From the NCBI GenBank assembly GCA_000719105.1, contig JODX01000006.1:1-64000 (forward strand): a DNA stretch of 64,000 nucleotides. Direction: 5' to 3'. This DNA is from Streptomyces sclerotialus (GTDB lineage Bacteria; Actinomycetota; Actinomycetes; Streptomycetales; Streptomycetaceae). Positions within the stretch are counted from its first letter, which is position 1; every line of letters begins with the position of its first letter. The notes below the pieces were generated by a model. The model did no database searches and had not been told where the DNA came from. It worked only from the letters and a program-made list of their open reading frames with translations. Made by a program: the position numbers and the translations under genes. Of this stretch, positions 42,079 through 51,900 are shown piece after piece.

Positions 42079-42558
42079 TCACCGTGTGCTGGGGGCAGTG
42101 CCTCGGAACCGCCCCTGACACGCGATCTCGGCCCAGACCGTCTTCGTGCAGACGTCCTGTGCCTCACAGCCCCACCGCTCGGCGTACGCCGCGACGAGGA
42201 GCAGCCCCCTCCCCGATTGTGCTTCGATCGGGCAGCAGCCGGTGAGCGGGGCGTCCGGCGGTACGCGCTCCGGACGCGGGTCCGTCACCTCGATGCGGAT
42301 GACGTCCGGAAGCCGCAACAGGGACAGACGGAAGTCCCGCCCGGGCAGCCGGCCGTGGGTGACGGCGTTGGCCGCCAGTTCCGCCGTGACGACGGCGGCG
42401 GCGTGCGACACCTCCGTGTCGTACGGCATTCCCCAGGAAGCCAGTTGCTGCTCCACGAGACGGCGGGCGAGACGCGCTCCGTTCCGTGTGCTGCTGAGGC
42501 GGAGGGTGAACTGTGGCAGGTGCGCGGGCCGGGCGGCGACGACGTGCGATGACTCCAT
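42079..42558 (-). CDS. RsbW-like ATP-binding (HATPase_c) regulator
   Basis: A 159-residue GHKL ATPase of the anti-sigma-factor/serine kinase type abundant in Streptomyces. The N-box region is VVTAELAANAVTHGRLPG, the G1-like stretch is IRIEVTDPRPERV, and the G2 loop is SGRGLLLVAAYAERWG. It would bind ATP and phosphorylate or sequester a partner, but no sigma or anti-anti-sigma gene is adjacent. ATG 42556-42558. Convergent with the CBS-HEPN gene and about 215 bp downstream of the pglZ terminator, so it has its own promoter. Relation to BREX is only positional. Confidence 0.8.
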   Translation of the reverse strand: MESSHVVAARPAHLPQFTLRLSSTRNGARLARRLVEQQLASWGMPYDTEVSHAAAVVTAELAANAVTHGRLPGRDFRLSLLRLPDVIRIEVTDPRPERVPPDAPLTGCCPIEAQSGRGLLLVAAYAERWGCEAQDVCTKTVWAEIACQGRFRGTAPSTR

Positions 42559-42727
42559 GCCGTGAGCGTCTCGTCACTCACACGGCCAGGCCAGGTACGC
42601 CGGTCGTACGTGCCCTGCGGTACGACGGCTGCACGGGTTCGTACGGCGTTTGTACGGGTTCGCGGCCGACACCGGACAGCTGACCCGTCGTTACTGTGCG
42701 CACGCACCGCGAGCAGCGGATGCGCCG

Positions 42728-42766
42728 CTCGGGGTGCCTCACAGGTCGAGACAAGGGCACCCCGAG
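42728..42766 (-). terminator. terminator hairpin after pglZ
   Basis: Inverted repeat CTCGGGGTGCC (42728-42738) and GGCACCCCGAG (42756-42766), perfect 11-bp arms, 17-nt loop, beginning 9 nt beyond the pglZ stop on the minus strand. Confidence 0.75.
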
Positions 42767-42774
42767 AAGCGGCG

Positions 42775-45714
42775 TCAGCCCGCCTTGAGCCCGAACTGCT
42801 CCCGCAACAGGGCCTCATGGAGTCGCAGCGTGCGCCCGTCCGGCAGGGTCTCCAGCACCTGCACACCGTCGTAGTTGAGGAGCTGCCTCAGTACGGCGGC
42901 GAAACCGTCCCCTCGCGTGGTGGGCATCCCGGCGCGCTGGGCAAGAGCGGTCACGGGCAGCGTGCCGCCCGCGTCGAGCAGCGCGGTGAGTGCCTTGCGG
43001 ACCTGCTCCTGCTGCGGCTTGCGGGCCAGCCCGCCGAGCTGCGCCTGGTACGTCTCCGAGTCGAGCAGCCCTGTCACGAGCGCCTCCGTCCGCGAGACGA
43101 GCGTCGGAGTGAGCAGGGCGTCGTCCCCACCGGCCGTCAGCGCCACGTCGAACAGCGCGTCGTGCGTCCGGGCGAGTTCCTCCTGCTTCCTCTGGGCCTG
43201 CGCGGTCGGCTTCTTCGTGCCCACTGCGGGAGCCGTGCCGGCCACCCGCTCCGTGCGCGCCCCGGACAGCGGCTTCCCGAACTCCTCCGAAGCCCACCAG
43301 ACGGGCCGCTGGTCGCCCAACTCCCGCCACCCCTTCGGTGGTTCCGCCCCGAAGGGCAGGAAGGCCAGTACCGGGATGGTGACCTCGGCCAGGGAGGCGC
43401 CGCCGTGGTAACCGGCCTTGAGGGCGGTGTAACGGGAGTCGGCGTCCCACAGCGCCACGATCGACGCGCCGGGCTCGGGCCACACCACGCGCGGTCCGGA
43501 CAGGGCGACCTCCCGCTCGGCGAGGACCAGCGGGCCGTCGCCGGGCAGCCGGTGCCGGGCGGACTCGGGCTCGGCCGCGGCGTCGACCTTCGTGCCGTGC
43601 CGGTCGACGACGTGTCCGTGATCGCTGGTGATGACGACGGCCATGCCCTGCGCCGCCGCCACCCGCAGCAGGTCGCGCAGTCCGGGCACGTCGCCGACCC
43701 GCCACGCCCCGTCGCCGAGCTTCTGCTCCTTGGCGAGCCGGTCGTCGATGGCGTTGAGGACGACGGCGACATGCGTCTTGCCGTCGGTGAGCGCTTCCGT
43801 GAGCGCCGCGCCGAAGGTGTCGCCCGCGGTCTCGGTGCGCAGGTCGTCCTTGTGGAACACGGCGGCCGGGGCACCGCCCCACAGCTTCTGGTGGGCGGGG
43901 AAGAGCCGCTTCTCGTCGGCCTGGGTGCCCTTCATCAGGGCGCCCGCGAACAGCGAGGTCCGGGATACGGCCGTCACAGTGGGCAGCGCGGCGGCCATCG
44001 CCCTGCGCTGCGGGGTGCCCTCGGCCAGCGGGTCGAACTCGGCCCAGGAGCGGCGCAGTTCTTCTCCCAGTTCGTTCGCTATGGCGGCGCTCATGCCGTC
44101 GAGCACGAGCAGCAGGACCCGCCGCTCCTCCCCGCGCCGAACGACCGGTGCGACCACGCGGTCGAGGAAGGTTTCCACGGTGAGCATGCTGCCGGGCTGG
44201 GTGCCGGACTCGGTCCAGGAGGCCAATTCGCGGGCGAAGGTCCGGTCGATCTCCCGCCGCCGCTCCCTGACGCGTGCGCCGAGCGTGTCGTACGCGGCCT
44301 TGAGAACAGGGTCCGGGTCGCCGCCAGCCTCGATGTGCTCCAGCGCGAGGTCGGCCCAGCCGGTCTCGGCGACGTGCCGCTGTATGGCGTCGGCCACCGT
44401 GGGGGCGTCGGCGGACGGGTCGGTGGCCAGCCAGTGGGCGAGACGCTGTCCCATACGGGCGCGTTCGATGCGGGCGGACTCCTCCGGTTCGGTGGCGAGC
44501 CGGTGGGCCTCCAGGGTCCGGACGGCGTCCGCCACAGGGGCCGTGTCCGCTGCCGCTGCCGCGAGGGCCTGCCCGACCGCGGTGAAGCGGGCCTCGAGCC
44601 CGCCGCGCAGGACGGGGCTCGCCGCCACCGCTCGTTCCGCGCCGAACTGCCGGGCCAGTGCCGCCGCCCGGTCGAGCACGGTTCCGGTGGTGCGGCGTGC
44701 CTCGCGGGCCCGGTCCGCGTCGCCTCCGCCACCGGTGCGCTGTCCGATGGACAGCAGCGTGGTCACGTACTCCTCAGCGGCCCGGCCGAAGACGGTCACC
44801 AGGACGTCGAGCTGTTCGCCAGCCGCCGGGGCCTGGTCACCGAAGTATCGCTCGGCGCGGCCTCGCGCCTGGTACGTCTCGGGGGCGGGCTCACCGTGCT
44901 CCCACAGGGCCGCGCACACGAGCCCGAAGGCCGCGGCGTCCGCACCGCGCTCGGCGTCCACGAGGGCGAGCAGCGCGCGTCCGGCGAGGCCCGCCTGGTC
45001 CTCCTCACCGAGGAAGGCGGTCAGCCCGGCGCGCTCGGGGCCGCGCAGGCCCAGCAGCCGCTCGGGCGCGCCCGGCCGGGTCGTCCAGTGCAGCAATGCC
45101 TGGGCGTCGAGCCGGTCGTCGCCGGGGCGTCGGGTGCCGCCCTCGGTGTCGTAGCGGCCGAGGCGCAGGCGGCGCTGGGCGAGTGCGGTGAGGGCGTACT
45201 GCCGTGACAGCCAGCCTCCGGACACGGACGGCCAGCCGCCGGGCGGGGTGGCGTCGAGCAGGGCTTCGGCGGCCCAGTTGACGTCCTTGAGCCGCGGGTC
45301 GATCTGCCGGGCACCGAACGCCTCGCGGACGACCTCCCAGCTGTCGACGGTGTCGATGCGCCCCTTGTAGACGCGGGCGAGGATCGCCGGGTCCAGTTCG
45401 TTCTGCTCGCGGTCGGTGAGGATCACCAGGACCGCGGGGCCCGGGCGGCGGCCCGCCAGGTGGTCGAGGACCAGTTCGTGCACGGCGAGCGGCGACGGAG
45501 CGGGGGCGATGCCTGCCGTCGCCCCCTCGCCCCAGCCGGGCTCGGCGGGGCCGTCCCACTGGGGCGCGGACCGCAGCAGCACGGCCCGGCGCCTGCCCTC
45601 GCCGTCCTTCGCCAGGGAACCGGCGAGGGCGGACTGCGAGGACAGGTACTGGGTGACGGTCGCGGTGTTCAGCCGGACGGCGCCCGGGGCGGCGGCGACA
45701 GCGGTGTCCGTCAT
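42775..45714 (-). CDS. pglZ: BREX type 2 alkaline-phosphatase-like protein PglZ
   Basis: A 979-residue PglZ. The alkaline-phosphatase-superfamily core is visible as [17 protein letters not shown] (metal-binding Asp539) and, later, [16 protein letters not shown] (Asp698-His699). A long helical N-terminal half and a winged-helix-like C-terminus ([25 protein letters not shown]) flank it. In S. coelicolor Pgl and in BREX generally, PglZ is essential and counteracts or licenses PglX activity. The start overlaps the pglY stop by ATGA, so both are made in a fixed ratio. A hairpin terminator follows. Cytoplasmic; no signal peptide despite the phosphatase fold. Confidence 0.93.
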   Translation of the reverse strand: MTDTAVAAAPGAVRLNTATVTQYLSSQSALAGSLAKDGEGRRRAVLLRSAPQWDGPAEPGWGEGATAGIAPAPSPLAVHELVLDHLAGRRPGPAVLVILTDREQNELDPAILARVYKGRIDTVDSWEVVREAFGARQIDPRLKDVNWAAEALLDATPPGGWPSVSGGWLSRQYALTALAQRRLRLGRYDTEGGTRRPGDDRLDAQALLHWTTRPGAPERLLGLRGPERAGLTAFLGEEDQAGLAGRALLALVDAERGADAAAFGLVCAALWEHGEPAPETYQARGRAERYFGDQAPAAGEQLDVLVTVFGRAAEEYVTTLLSIGQRTGGGGDADRAREARRTTGTVLDRAAALARQFGAERAVAASPVLRGGLEARFTAVGQALAAAAADTAPVADAVRTLEAHRLATEPEESARIERARMGQRLAHWLATDPSADAPTVADAIQRHVAETGWADLALEHIEAGGDPDPVLKAAYDTLGARVRERRREIDRTFARELASWTESGTQPGSMLTVETFLDRVVAPVVRRGEERRVLLLVLDGMSAAIANELGEELRRSWAEFDPLAEGTPQRRAMAAALPTVTAVSRTSLFAGALMKGTQADEKRLFPAHQKLWGGAPAAVFHKDDLRTETAGDTFGAALTEALTDGKTHVAVVLNAIDDRLAKEQKLGDGAWRVGDVPGLRDLLRVAAAQGMAVVITSDHGHVVDRHGTKVDAAAEPESARHRLPGDGPLVLAEREVALSGPRVVWPEPGASIVALWDADSRYTALKAGYHGGASLAEVTIPVLAFLPFGAEPPKGWRELGDQRPVWWASEEFGKPLSGARTERVAGTAPAVGTKKPTAQAQRKQEELARTHDALFDVALTAGGDDALLTPTLVSRTEALVTGLLDSETYQAQLGGLARKPQQEQVRKALTALLDAGGTLPVTALAQRAGMPTTRGDGFAAVLRQLLNYDGVQVLETLPDGRTLRLHEALLREQFGLKAG

Positions 45715-48700
45715 TCGACGACCTTCCAGGTGATGTCGATGGTCGCGTCGGGGTGGCGGGCGGCCAGTTCGGACAGTTCCCTCTGCAGGTCGGTGACGGC
45801 CCGCGACACGGTCGTACGGCGGCCACCGGACTTCCGCACGGTGCCGTTCCCCGAGGGTACCGAGGACGGGGTGCCCTCCTGCGGCTGCGGGGTGTAGGGG
45901 ATGCGCGGGTCGCTCGTCGACGTGTCCAGGGACTGGCCGTCGGCCGTGGGCGCGGGCTGGGGTGCGACGGGAGCGGACGGCTGAGTGGCGGCCTGGGCGC
46001 GCTTCACCAGGGCAACGACCTCACGCTGGGTGCGGGTGAGGGCGTCGCGCAGGTTGGCGGTGCGCTGGTCGTCGCGGGCCACATTGCGCAGCGAGTCCAG
46101 CAGCGCCTGGCCGTCGGGGCCGAGCCCGGCGGCGAGCTCCAGGGTGCTCCAAGGCGCGGAGGCGAGGGCCTCGGCGACGGCGCGGGCCTGCTTGATGGAA
46201 GTGCCGTACCGGTCGGCACTGGTCTCGCCCAGGTCGAACGAGGCGAGGGTCTCCACGGTCTTCTTCGCCCCGGCTGCGCCCTTGCCGGCCTCCGCCGTGA
46301 GCGCGTCCAGCAGTTCCAGGGAGCGGCGGGCGAGGGCTAGCCGTCCGCTGTCGGCGGTCTGGTCGAGGCCGAGGAAGGAGGCGTGGGCCTCCAGCTGGTG
46401 CACCAGGTCGGCCGCGTGGTCCCGATGGGCGCGGGCGGACTCGATGATCTGGCGGGCGAACTGGTTGACCATGCGGCCACGCCGCAGCGCGGGCGCCTTC
46501 TCCCCGAAGACCGTCTCGAAGCGCTGCCGTGCCGTGTCCCAGTCGGACTCGGCAGGCAGCGGCTGACTGCGCAGCGCGTCGTGGTCCTTGAGCGCGGAGA
46601 GCTCGGGTGCGGGGTCGAGGACGGTGCCGCCACGCACCCACACCCGGTCGTCCATCTCGGCGAAGGCGCCGACGACGAGCTTGGCCAGGAAGTCGGGCAG
46701 ACCGCGCGGGTCGGGCTTGTCCGTCCAGTCGGTCAGCGTGATCAGGGACAGGTCCCCGGTGACGCCCTGCGCGCTGGCGAGCTGGCGGAAGTGATCGGCC
46801 CAGAAACGGGACAGCTCGAAGTACGCCTCCTTCTGCTGTCCGAGGCGCAGCGGCCCGGCGATGCGCTGCATGAGCTTGCGGTCCCCGGCCGGAACCTCCA
46901 CCCGCCCGTCGCGGGCCTCGGCGGCGGCCCGTACGTGGGCGAACACCTTGCGCGTGTCGGTGGCCTTGACGGCGGAGCCGGTGGCGTCCGGATCGAGGTT
47001 CGGGTGCGCCGGGTACTGGTGGGCGAGGAGCTTGCCCGCGACGTGCCGGATGCCGTCGTGCAGGGACTGTCCGAAGGACAGGGTGAGGTCGTCGACGTCG
47101 GGCAGCGCGACGAGGTGGTCGTCGAAGTCGGGCACGACGTCGGCGGCCTGCTTCTGCGCCAGCCCGTACGCCTGCTTGAAGGCGCCTTTGACCTGCTTGA
47201 GCAGCGCCTCGCGCTGGGTCTCCAGGAGCCCCTTGGCGCGGCTGCGGTTGTCCGCGTTGAGGTGGCCGGCGTACTGGGTGTCGAAGCGGTGCTCGTCGGC
47301 GAGGGCCTTGTCGATGACGACGAGACGTCTGAAGTCGGCGAAACGCTGCGCGGACAGGTGCGCGGGCAGCCAGGCGACGGTACGGGACCGCTCGCCCTGC
47401 TGGCGCTCGCGCAGCCGCCGGATACGGTGGGCGTCCTCGACGGGACCCCACTCCCCCTCGTCGAAGGGCAGGTCGATGGCGAGCCGCCAGCGGTCCGCCT
47501 CCTGCGGCATCAGGTCGTGGTCGGGCAGTTCGTCCTCGTCGGCGACGTTCCCGAAGACGATCTCGGCGGTACGGGTGGTGCCGCGCCAGACGAAGGTCAG
47601 CTGGTCGTTCAACTGGCCGTGCTCGACGCCCAGTTCCTCGGACAGCAGCCGCCGGGCGAGGGCGGCCCGGTTGCCGGGGTTGTCGTTGACCTGGGCATTG
47701 GCGATGACGGAGTCCACGTCGACGCCGGACAGCTCGAGCCGTACGCCGGGGTTGGCGTCGGTGCCGGTCTCCTTGATCTCCGGGAACCGGGCGGCCCACT
47801 CGGCGACCTTGTTCTTGATGATGCCGACCTCGGCACCCGGGATGGGCGCGAGGACCGACCCGTGGTTGAGCGCGCCGAGCCGCCGGATGGTCAGCTCGGA
47901 CAGGGCGGGCACGCTGGGCGCGAGCGCCGACAGCAGCAGCGTGCACACGAGCCGGTTGTCACCGACGAACATCCGGCAGCGGCTGGCACGCTGCGGTTCG
48001 GTGATGCTCTCCGGCCGGTTGAGGAACTGCTCGACGTCGTCCTCGGTGATGTCGTACGAGGTGAGCAGGTACGGCCGCAGCTTGGTCTTGTACAGCTTGT
48101 CGGCGGCCTCGAAGACGACCTTCAGGCTGTCGGTGAACGGCTTGTCACCGCCCTCCGCGATCACCGGGTAGAGATCGCCGACAGGGATGAGCTGCCCGAG
48201 CCGGATCTCGTTCCGGTGATCGGCGAGGAGCTGTCCCATCAGCTTCAAACCGGTACGGGACCGCTGCAGCGCGGACGAGATGTGGACGAGGGTGTCCATG
48301 AACGCCGGCGAGAACGGATACGTCAGCCGGAACGACTCCGCGTCCGCGCCGGTCGTGCCCTTGTCCGAGCCGAGGAGGGTGTCCCAGACCTGCGAGCCGA
48401 CCCGCTTGGTCTGCTCGAAAGCCGCGTCGACGAGTGCGGCGGCCTCGCTGTCCTTCGGCTTGAGGAGACGGGCGTGGGCGATCTGCGGAAGGTTGCGGTC
48501 CTCCAGCGTGATCTTGTCGAACCGGCCCGAGGCCAGGTTCAGGGTGTCCTGGATGGACGACTCGGCCGCCCCGGACACCTCCTCGCCGACCAGCTCGCGC
48601 AGGTCGCGCTGGCGGGCGATGAACGACACGATGGGGATGGCGCGGCGGGCGTCACCGCCCTCCACGAAGTTCGTGATCTTGCTGGCCTCGCGCGCCACGA

Positions 48701-49607
48701 ACTTCTGGTCGTGGATAAGGGTGGCCAGCCAGAGAATCAGCTCGTCCATGAACAGGATGAGCCCGTCGTAGCCGAGTGACTTGGCGTGCTCGGCGATGAC
48801 GGACAGACCGGCGTCCAGCGAGATGAACCCGTGCTCGTCCTCGGCGGCGTTCTTGGCGAAGCCGGGGAAGAGGTTGGTACTGGCGTCGTTGACCAGCTTG
48901 GCCCGCAGCTCGGCCGGGGTGGAGGGGTTACGGAGGTTGAGCGGGACGCCCGCCTCGTGGTTCTCCTCGGCGGCGAGCGCGGTGTCGAGGAGCTGCGGGG
49001 TCCAGGCGAAGCCCTCGCCCCACTCGTCCTCCTCCCCGTCGTCGTCGCTGCCGCCCAGGCCGCGGATGACCGCCTCGTCGCCGTAGGTGGCGCGGTTGGC
49101 CCGGATGTCGTCGAAAAGGGAGTCGGTCCGGTACACCTGCGGGGTCGGCGCCTCCGGGTGCACCTTCTTGACGTGGTGCACGTACCCGCCGAGCACCCGC
49201 TGCTCCAGGGCCTTCGCGCCGAGCATGTGGTACGGCACGAGCAGGAACTTCTTGCCGTCCGCGCCCAGCCACTCGTGCTTGGTCAGCACCGGGTCGAACT
49301 CGGTACGGGCACGGGCGGCCGGGTCGCCGCTGAGCAGCGCGTACAGCACGGCCATGAAGTGCGACTTACCGGAACCGAACGAGCCGTGGAGGTACGCCGC
49401 CTTGGACCGGTGGCCGTCGAGCGAGGACTTAATGAGAGCGAGCGCCTCGTCGAAGTTCTCCAGCAGCCGCTCGGTGACGACGTAGTCCTGCAGGGCGGCT
49501 CCGGCACCCTCGGGCGTCGTCGCCTCGGCGAGGGACAGCACGAAGTCCGAGGTGGAGATGGACTCCTTGATGGTGATGACATCGCGGAGGAGGGGCTGCT
49601 GGGCCAT
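45711..49607 (-). CDS. pglY: BREX type 2 ATPase PglY (BrxC-like)
   Basis: A 1298-residue P-loop ATPase. Walker [16 protein letters not shown] (Lys81) lies near the N-terminus; Walker B-like [14 protein letters not shown] follows near residue 280. The protein continues with large helical regions, including [23 protein letters not shown]. Size, P-loop and the coupled pglZ downstream identify PglY, the BREX type 2 counterpart of BrxC, a large AAA-type ATPase of the exclusion complex. Start taken at ATG 49605-49607 ([16 protein letters not shown]), with agga-type purines upstream at long spacing. Divergent from the CopG/PIN pair across 108 bp. Confidence 0.93.
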   Translation of the reverse strand: MAQQPLLRDVITIKESISTSDFVLSLAEATTPEGAGAALQDYVVTERLLENFDEALALIKSSLDGHRSKAAYLHGSFGSGKSHFMAVLYALLSGDPAARARTEFDPVLTKHEWLGADGKKFLLVPYHMLGAKALEQRVLGGYVHHVKKVHPEAPTPQVYRTDSLFDDIRANRATYGDEAVIRGLGGSDDDGEEDEWGEGFAWTPQLLDTALAAEENHEAGVPLNLRNPSTPAELRAKLVNDASTNLFPGFAKNAAEDEHGFISLDAGLSVIAEHAKSLGYDGLILFMDELILWLATLIHDQKFVAREASKITNFVEGGDARRAIPIVSFIARQRDLRELVGEEVSGAAESSIQDTLNLASGRFDKITLEDRNLPQIAHARLLKPKDSEAAALVDAAFEQTKRVGSQVWDTLLGSDKGTTGADAESFRLTYPFSPAFMDTLVHISSALQRSRTGLKLMGQLLADHRNEIRLGQLIPVGDLYPVIAEGGDKPFTDSLKVVFEAADKLYKTKLRPYLLTSYDITEDDVEQFLNRPESITEPQRASRCRMFVGDNRLVCTLLLSALAPSVPALSELTIRRLGALNHGSVLAPIPGAEVGIIKNKVAEWAARFPEIKETGTDANPGVRLELSGVDVDSVIANAQVNDNPGNRAALARRLLSEELGVEHGQLNDQLTFVWRGTTRTAEIVFGNVADEDELPDHDLMPQEADRWRLAIDLPFDEGEWGPVEDAHRIRRLRERQQGERSRTVAWLPAHLSAQRFADFRRLVVIDKALADEHRFDTQYAGHLNADNRSRAKGLLETQREALLKQVKGAFKQAYGLAQKQAADVVPDFDDHLVALPDVDDLTLSFGQSLHDGIRHVAGKLLAHQYPAHPNLDPDATGSAVKATDTRKVFAHVRAAAEARDGRVEVPAGDRKLMQRIAGPLRLGQQKEAYFELSRFWADHFRQLASAQGVTGDLSLITLTDWTDKPDPRGLPDFLAKLVVGAFAEMDDRVWVRGGTVLDPAPELSALKDHDALRSQPLPAESDWDTARQRFETVFGEKAPALRRGRMVNQFARQIIESARAHRDHAADLVHQLEAHASFLGLDQTADSGRLALARRSLELLDALTAEAGKGAAGAKKTVETLASFDLGETSADRYGTSIKQARAVAEALASAPWSTLELAAGLGPDGQALLDSLRNVARDDQRTANLRDALTRTQREVVALVKRAQAATQPSAPVAPQPAPTADGQSLDTSTSDPRIPYTPQPQEGTPSSVPSGNGTVRKSGGRRTTVSRAVTDLQRELSELAARHPDATIDITWKVVE

Positions 49608-49715
49608 GGTGTGTCTCGTTCTCCTTCGGGCCGGCGTTCGTGCAGCACGCTCGATCGTATGAAGTGGTCTTGTACGGGCTGGCCGCCCCTCCGGGCCCTC
49701 GGTATGGTCGATGGT

Positions 49716-50030
49716 ATGGCGACCAAGAAGTACACCGTGACGCTCCCCGAAGAGCTGGCCGAGGCCATCCGCGCCGAGGTCGGCCCCGGCGGGTTCAGCC
49801 GCTATGTCACGCACGCCATAGAGCGCCAGCGGGAGCGGGAGCGGCTGCACGAGGCGGTGCAGTGGTGGGAGTCCGAGTACGGGGAGATCACTGAGGCGGA
49901 ACTGGCCGAGGTCGAGGCCGAGCACCGCGACCTGGAGCGGCAGCACGCCGAGCGGATGCGGTCCCGCGACGCGGGCGAGCAGCGTGAACAGCGCGAGAAG
50001 CCACACGAGCAGAAGCGAGACGCCGCGTGA
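49716..50030 (+). CDS. CopG/RHH-like antitoxin of a PIN toxin pair
   Basis: A 104-residue protein. Its N-terminus MATKKYTVTLPEELAEAIRAEVGPGGFSRYVTHAIER has the beta-helix-helix layout of ribbon-helix-helix DNA-binding antitoxins. The rest is a highly charged helical tail suited to wrapping the toxin. It ends in a GTGA overlap with the PIN gene. The start ATG 49716 has no ribosome site; the sequence ggtatggtcgatggtatgg around it is a direct repeat that could be the autoregulatory operator, and the message may be leaderless. Confidence 0.82.
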   Translation: MATKKYTVTLPEELAEAIRAEVGPGGFSRYVTHAIERQRERERLHEAVQWWESEYGEITEAELAEVEAEHRDLERQHAERMRSRDAGEQREQREKPHEQKRDAA

Positions 50031-50425
50031 GCGGAAACCGGGTGTACGTACTCGACAGCGAAGGGCTGTCCCGGTGGGTGCGGGGCGAGCGCCGTATGGG
50101 CGCCTACCTGCGGCACGCCGACGGCGCGGGTATCCCCGTCGTCACCACGTCGATGACGCTGATCGAGGCGTACGACCCCACCCGCTACCTGCCGGCGTGG
50201 CAATGGGCCCTCTCCAAGATCAGCATCGAGCCGGTGACCGAGGCGACCGCCAAGGAAGCGACCAGCCTGCTGAAGGAGACGGGACTGCACGGCCACAAGT
50301 ACGCGATCGACGCTGCCCTCGCTGTCGTCGCCCTGCGGCAGCCCGGCCCGGTCACCGTGTTCACGTCCGACGAGGACGACATGCGCAAGCTGTGCGCCGA
50401 CCGAGTGGTCGTCGTGAAGCTCTGA
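50027..50425 (+). CDS. PIN-domain ribonuclease toxin (VapC-like)
   Basis: A 132-residue PIN domain. Acidic active-site residues are Asp10 (VYVLDSEGL), Glu47 (TSMTLIEAY), Asp95 (YAIDAALAV) and an acidic cluster at 115-118 (TSDEDD), a complete PIN quartet. Such toxins cut tRNA or rRNA when released from the antitoxin. GTG 50027 overlaps the antitoxin stop by four bases, the standard antitoxin-first order. Its place between pglY and pglX suggests it stabilises the island or acts as an abortive back-up if BREX fails; this is inference. Confidence 0.85.
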   Translation: MSGNRVYVLDSEGLSRWVRGERRMGAYLRHADGAGIPVVTTSMTLIEAYDPTRYLPAWQWALSKISIEPVTEATAKEATSLLKETGLHGHKYAIDAALAVVALRQPGPVTVFTSDEDDMRKLCADRVVVVKL

Positions 50426-50805
50426 GCCGAGCACGGCCTGTCCCCCTTCGCACTGCACTCTGCTTCGGTGCCCGGCCGCCTCCCCGCATGTCCGGACAGC
50501 GGCGCACCGGCCCGGCCCGCATGGCGCGATCCGTCACTACCAGCCCGAAGCCTGCCGCCGGTCAGATCGTAGGGCCAAATCCGGCCAGGGTAGGCGCGAT
50601 ATAGGCGACCCGCCCATTTTAGCTTCAACGAAGTCGGTCCCGGACCGGAGTGTGTGGCCGCCTTCCCCTCAGCTCCTCGCCGCGCGAGCGGGCCATGAGG
50701 AACGACGACCGTCCGGCGCGACGGCGGTGCCGTCCGCAGCATGTTGCTCAGCGTGTTCAGCAGCGAAGAGGGATCGTGGACTTCCCCGGCTTCCACCTTC
50801 GCGGC
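50426..50805. other. intergenic region between PIN toxin and EcsC gene
   Basis: 380 bp between convergent genes, with an AT-richer patch near 50570-50630. No reading frame, RNA gene or strong hairpin could be supported. Confidence 0.4.
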
Positions 50806-51558
50806 TCAGTGCGTCGGCTTCGCCAGCTCCGAGCCGGCGAGGTGCTTCTTCAGCCGCTTGGCCATGGGACGGTAGGTCGCGAAAGTGAGCCCACCGGAGA
50901 CAGCGGCCCCGACGACGGGGATGGCCTTCGAGACACTCTTGGCGAAGGTCTGCTTCGTCATCTCGGCACCGATGTAGGCCGCGACCTTCTTGACTATGGG
51001 GTAGACGACGCCCTGGGTGAGCGCCTTCTGCGGAAGTTTCTTGGCGACCTGCTCCGCCATCATCGAGGCGACCTTTCCCACAGCGGCGTTCGCCGACTGG
51101 GTGCCGAACATCACGCCGAAGAACAGCGTGAGCACTCCCATGGTCGCGTCGTCGACGTCTTCGCCGTTGTCGGAGAACAGGTCGGGCCAGCTGTAGAGAT
51201 AAGCGAGCTTCTGCGCGATGCGCAGCATGTGACCGAAGTACTGGGCCAAGTCGGCGGGCACGGTGGCGGGGAGTGCGAGGAAGCCGGGCAGTCCGGCAGC
51301 CGCGGAGAGAGCGCTGGCCTTGGCGGTCTCGTAGCGGATTGAGTCGTCGGCTGCTTTGTCGAGAACGTCGATCGAGATACCCGCCGCTGCCGGGGTCTCC
51401 TCGATCGCTCTGCGTATCTCGTCCTCAGAGCAGTAGCGTGCCAGCGCCTTCCGGAGGTATGCCTCCCTGTGGATACGCACGCCCGGAAGCTTGGCTGCGC
51501 CCACCAGCACCATGGAGAAGCGCGACTCGGGGTTCTCGCTCACGTTGCCTTGATTCAT
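50806..51558 (-). CDS. EcsC-family protein
   Basis: A 250-residue protein of the EcsC family. It has long hydrophobic or amphipathic helices rich in Gly/Ala (ASALSAAAGLPGFLALPATVPADLAQYFGHMLRIAQKLAYLYS; later VGKVASMMAEQVAKKLPQKAL and AIPVVGAAVSGGLTFATYRPMAKRLKKHL). The final segment, with VGAAVSGGLTFATYRPMA, is typical of the family. EcsC-like proteins are membrane-associated and have unclear functions; several appear in defence islands. Stand-alone gene, same strand as pglX but separated from it by a terminator. The ribosome site at ATG 51558 is weak. Confidence 0.78.
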   Translation of the reverse strand: MNQGNVSENPESRFSMVLVGAAKLPGVRIHREAYLRKALARYCSEDEIRRAIEETPAAAGISIDVLDKAADDSIRYETAKASALSAAAGLPGFLALPATVPADLAQYFGHMLRIAQKLAYLYSWPDLFSDNGEDVDDATMGVLTLFFGVMFGTQSANAAVGKVASMMAEQVAKKLPQKALTQGVVYPIVKKVAAYIGAEMTKQTFAKSVSKAIPVVGAAVSGGLTFATYRPMAKRLKKHLAGSELAKPTH

Positions 51559-51900
51559 AGCGGGAATTTACAGCAGCTCTGCTCTTCAGTGATCCCTTTG
51601 TGCTCATTGAGCTCGAGTCGCCTCATGTGGTGATGGTTGGCTGGTGAGCCCGCTGCAACGCACGGTGTGTAAGGCTAAGTTGGGCGTTTTGGGGACGCCC
51701 GGCCATGCTTGCCCTCCGGCGTACGCCAGCCCGGCCCGTGCGAGACGCCTATCGCCACCCGGGAGGGCGGCCACTGCCGCGGGGCGAAGGTGCGCGTGCC
51801 GGCCGAAGGCCGCCCGCCCGTACACCCAGCGGGCGGCCTGTCGTCCGGCAGACTCGGCGCCGCTGTACGGGAGTACGGGAAGGCGCCGAGTCACCTTCTG
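51559..51900. other. intergenic region between EcsC and pglX genes
   Basis: 342 bp holding the pglX terminator and, presumably, the EcsC promoter. A 96-codon open frame on the minus strand (51604-51894) has no family resemblance or ribosome site and is not called. Confidence 0.5.
51807..51839 (-). terminator. terminator hairpin after pglX
   Basis: Perfect 11-bp inverted repeat AGGCCGCCCGC / GCGGGCGGCCT with an 11-nt loop, about 60 nt past the pglX stop on the minus strand. Confidence 0.75.

Noticed and set aside
42562..45207. 881-codon plus-strand open frame opposite pglZ
   Set aside because: Low-complexity composition with no motif; the minus strand encodes a full PglZ.
46383..48779. 798-codon plus-strand open frame opposite pglY
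   Set aside because: Antisense shadow; PglY P-loop and coupling to pglZ define the real strand.
51604..51894. 96-codon minus-strand open frame between EcsC and pglX genes
   Set aside because: Contains the pglX terminator hairpin, has no ribosome site and no recognisable sequence.
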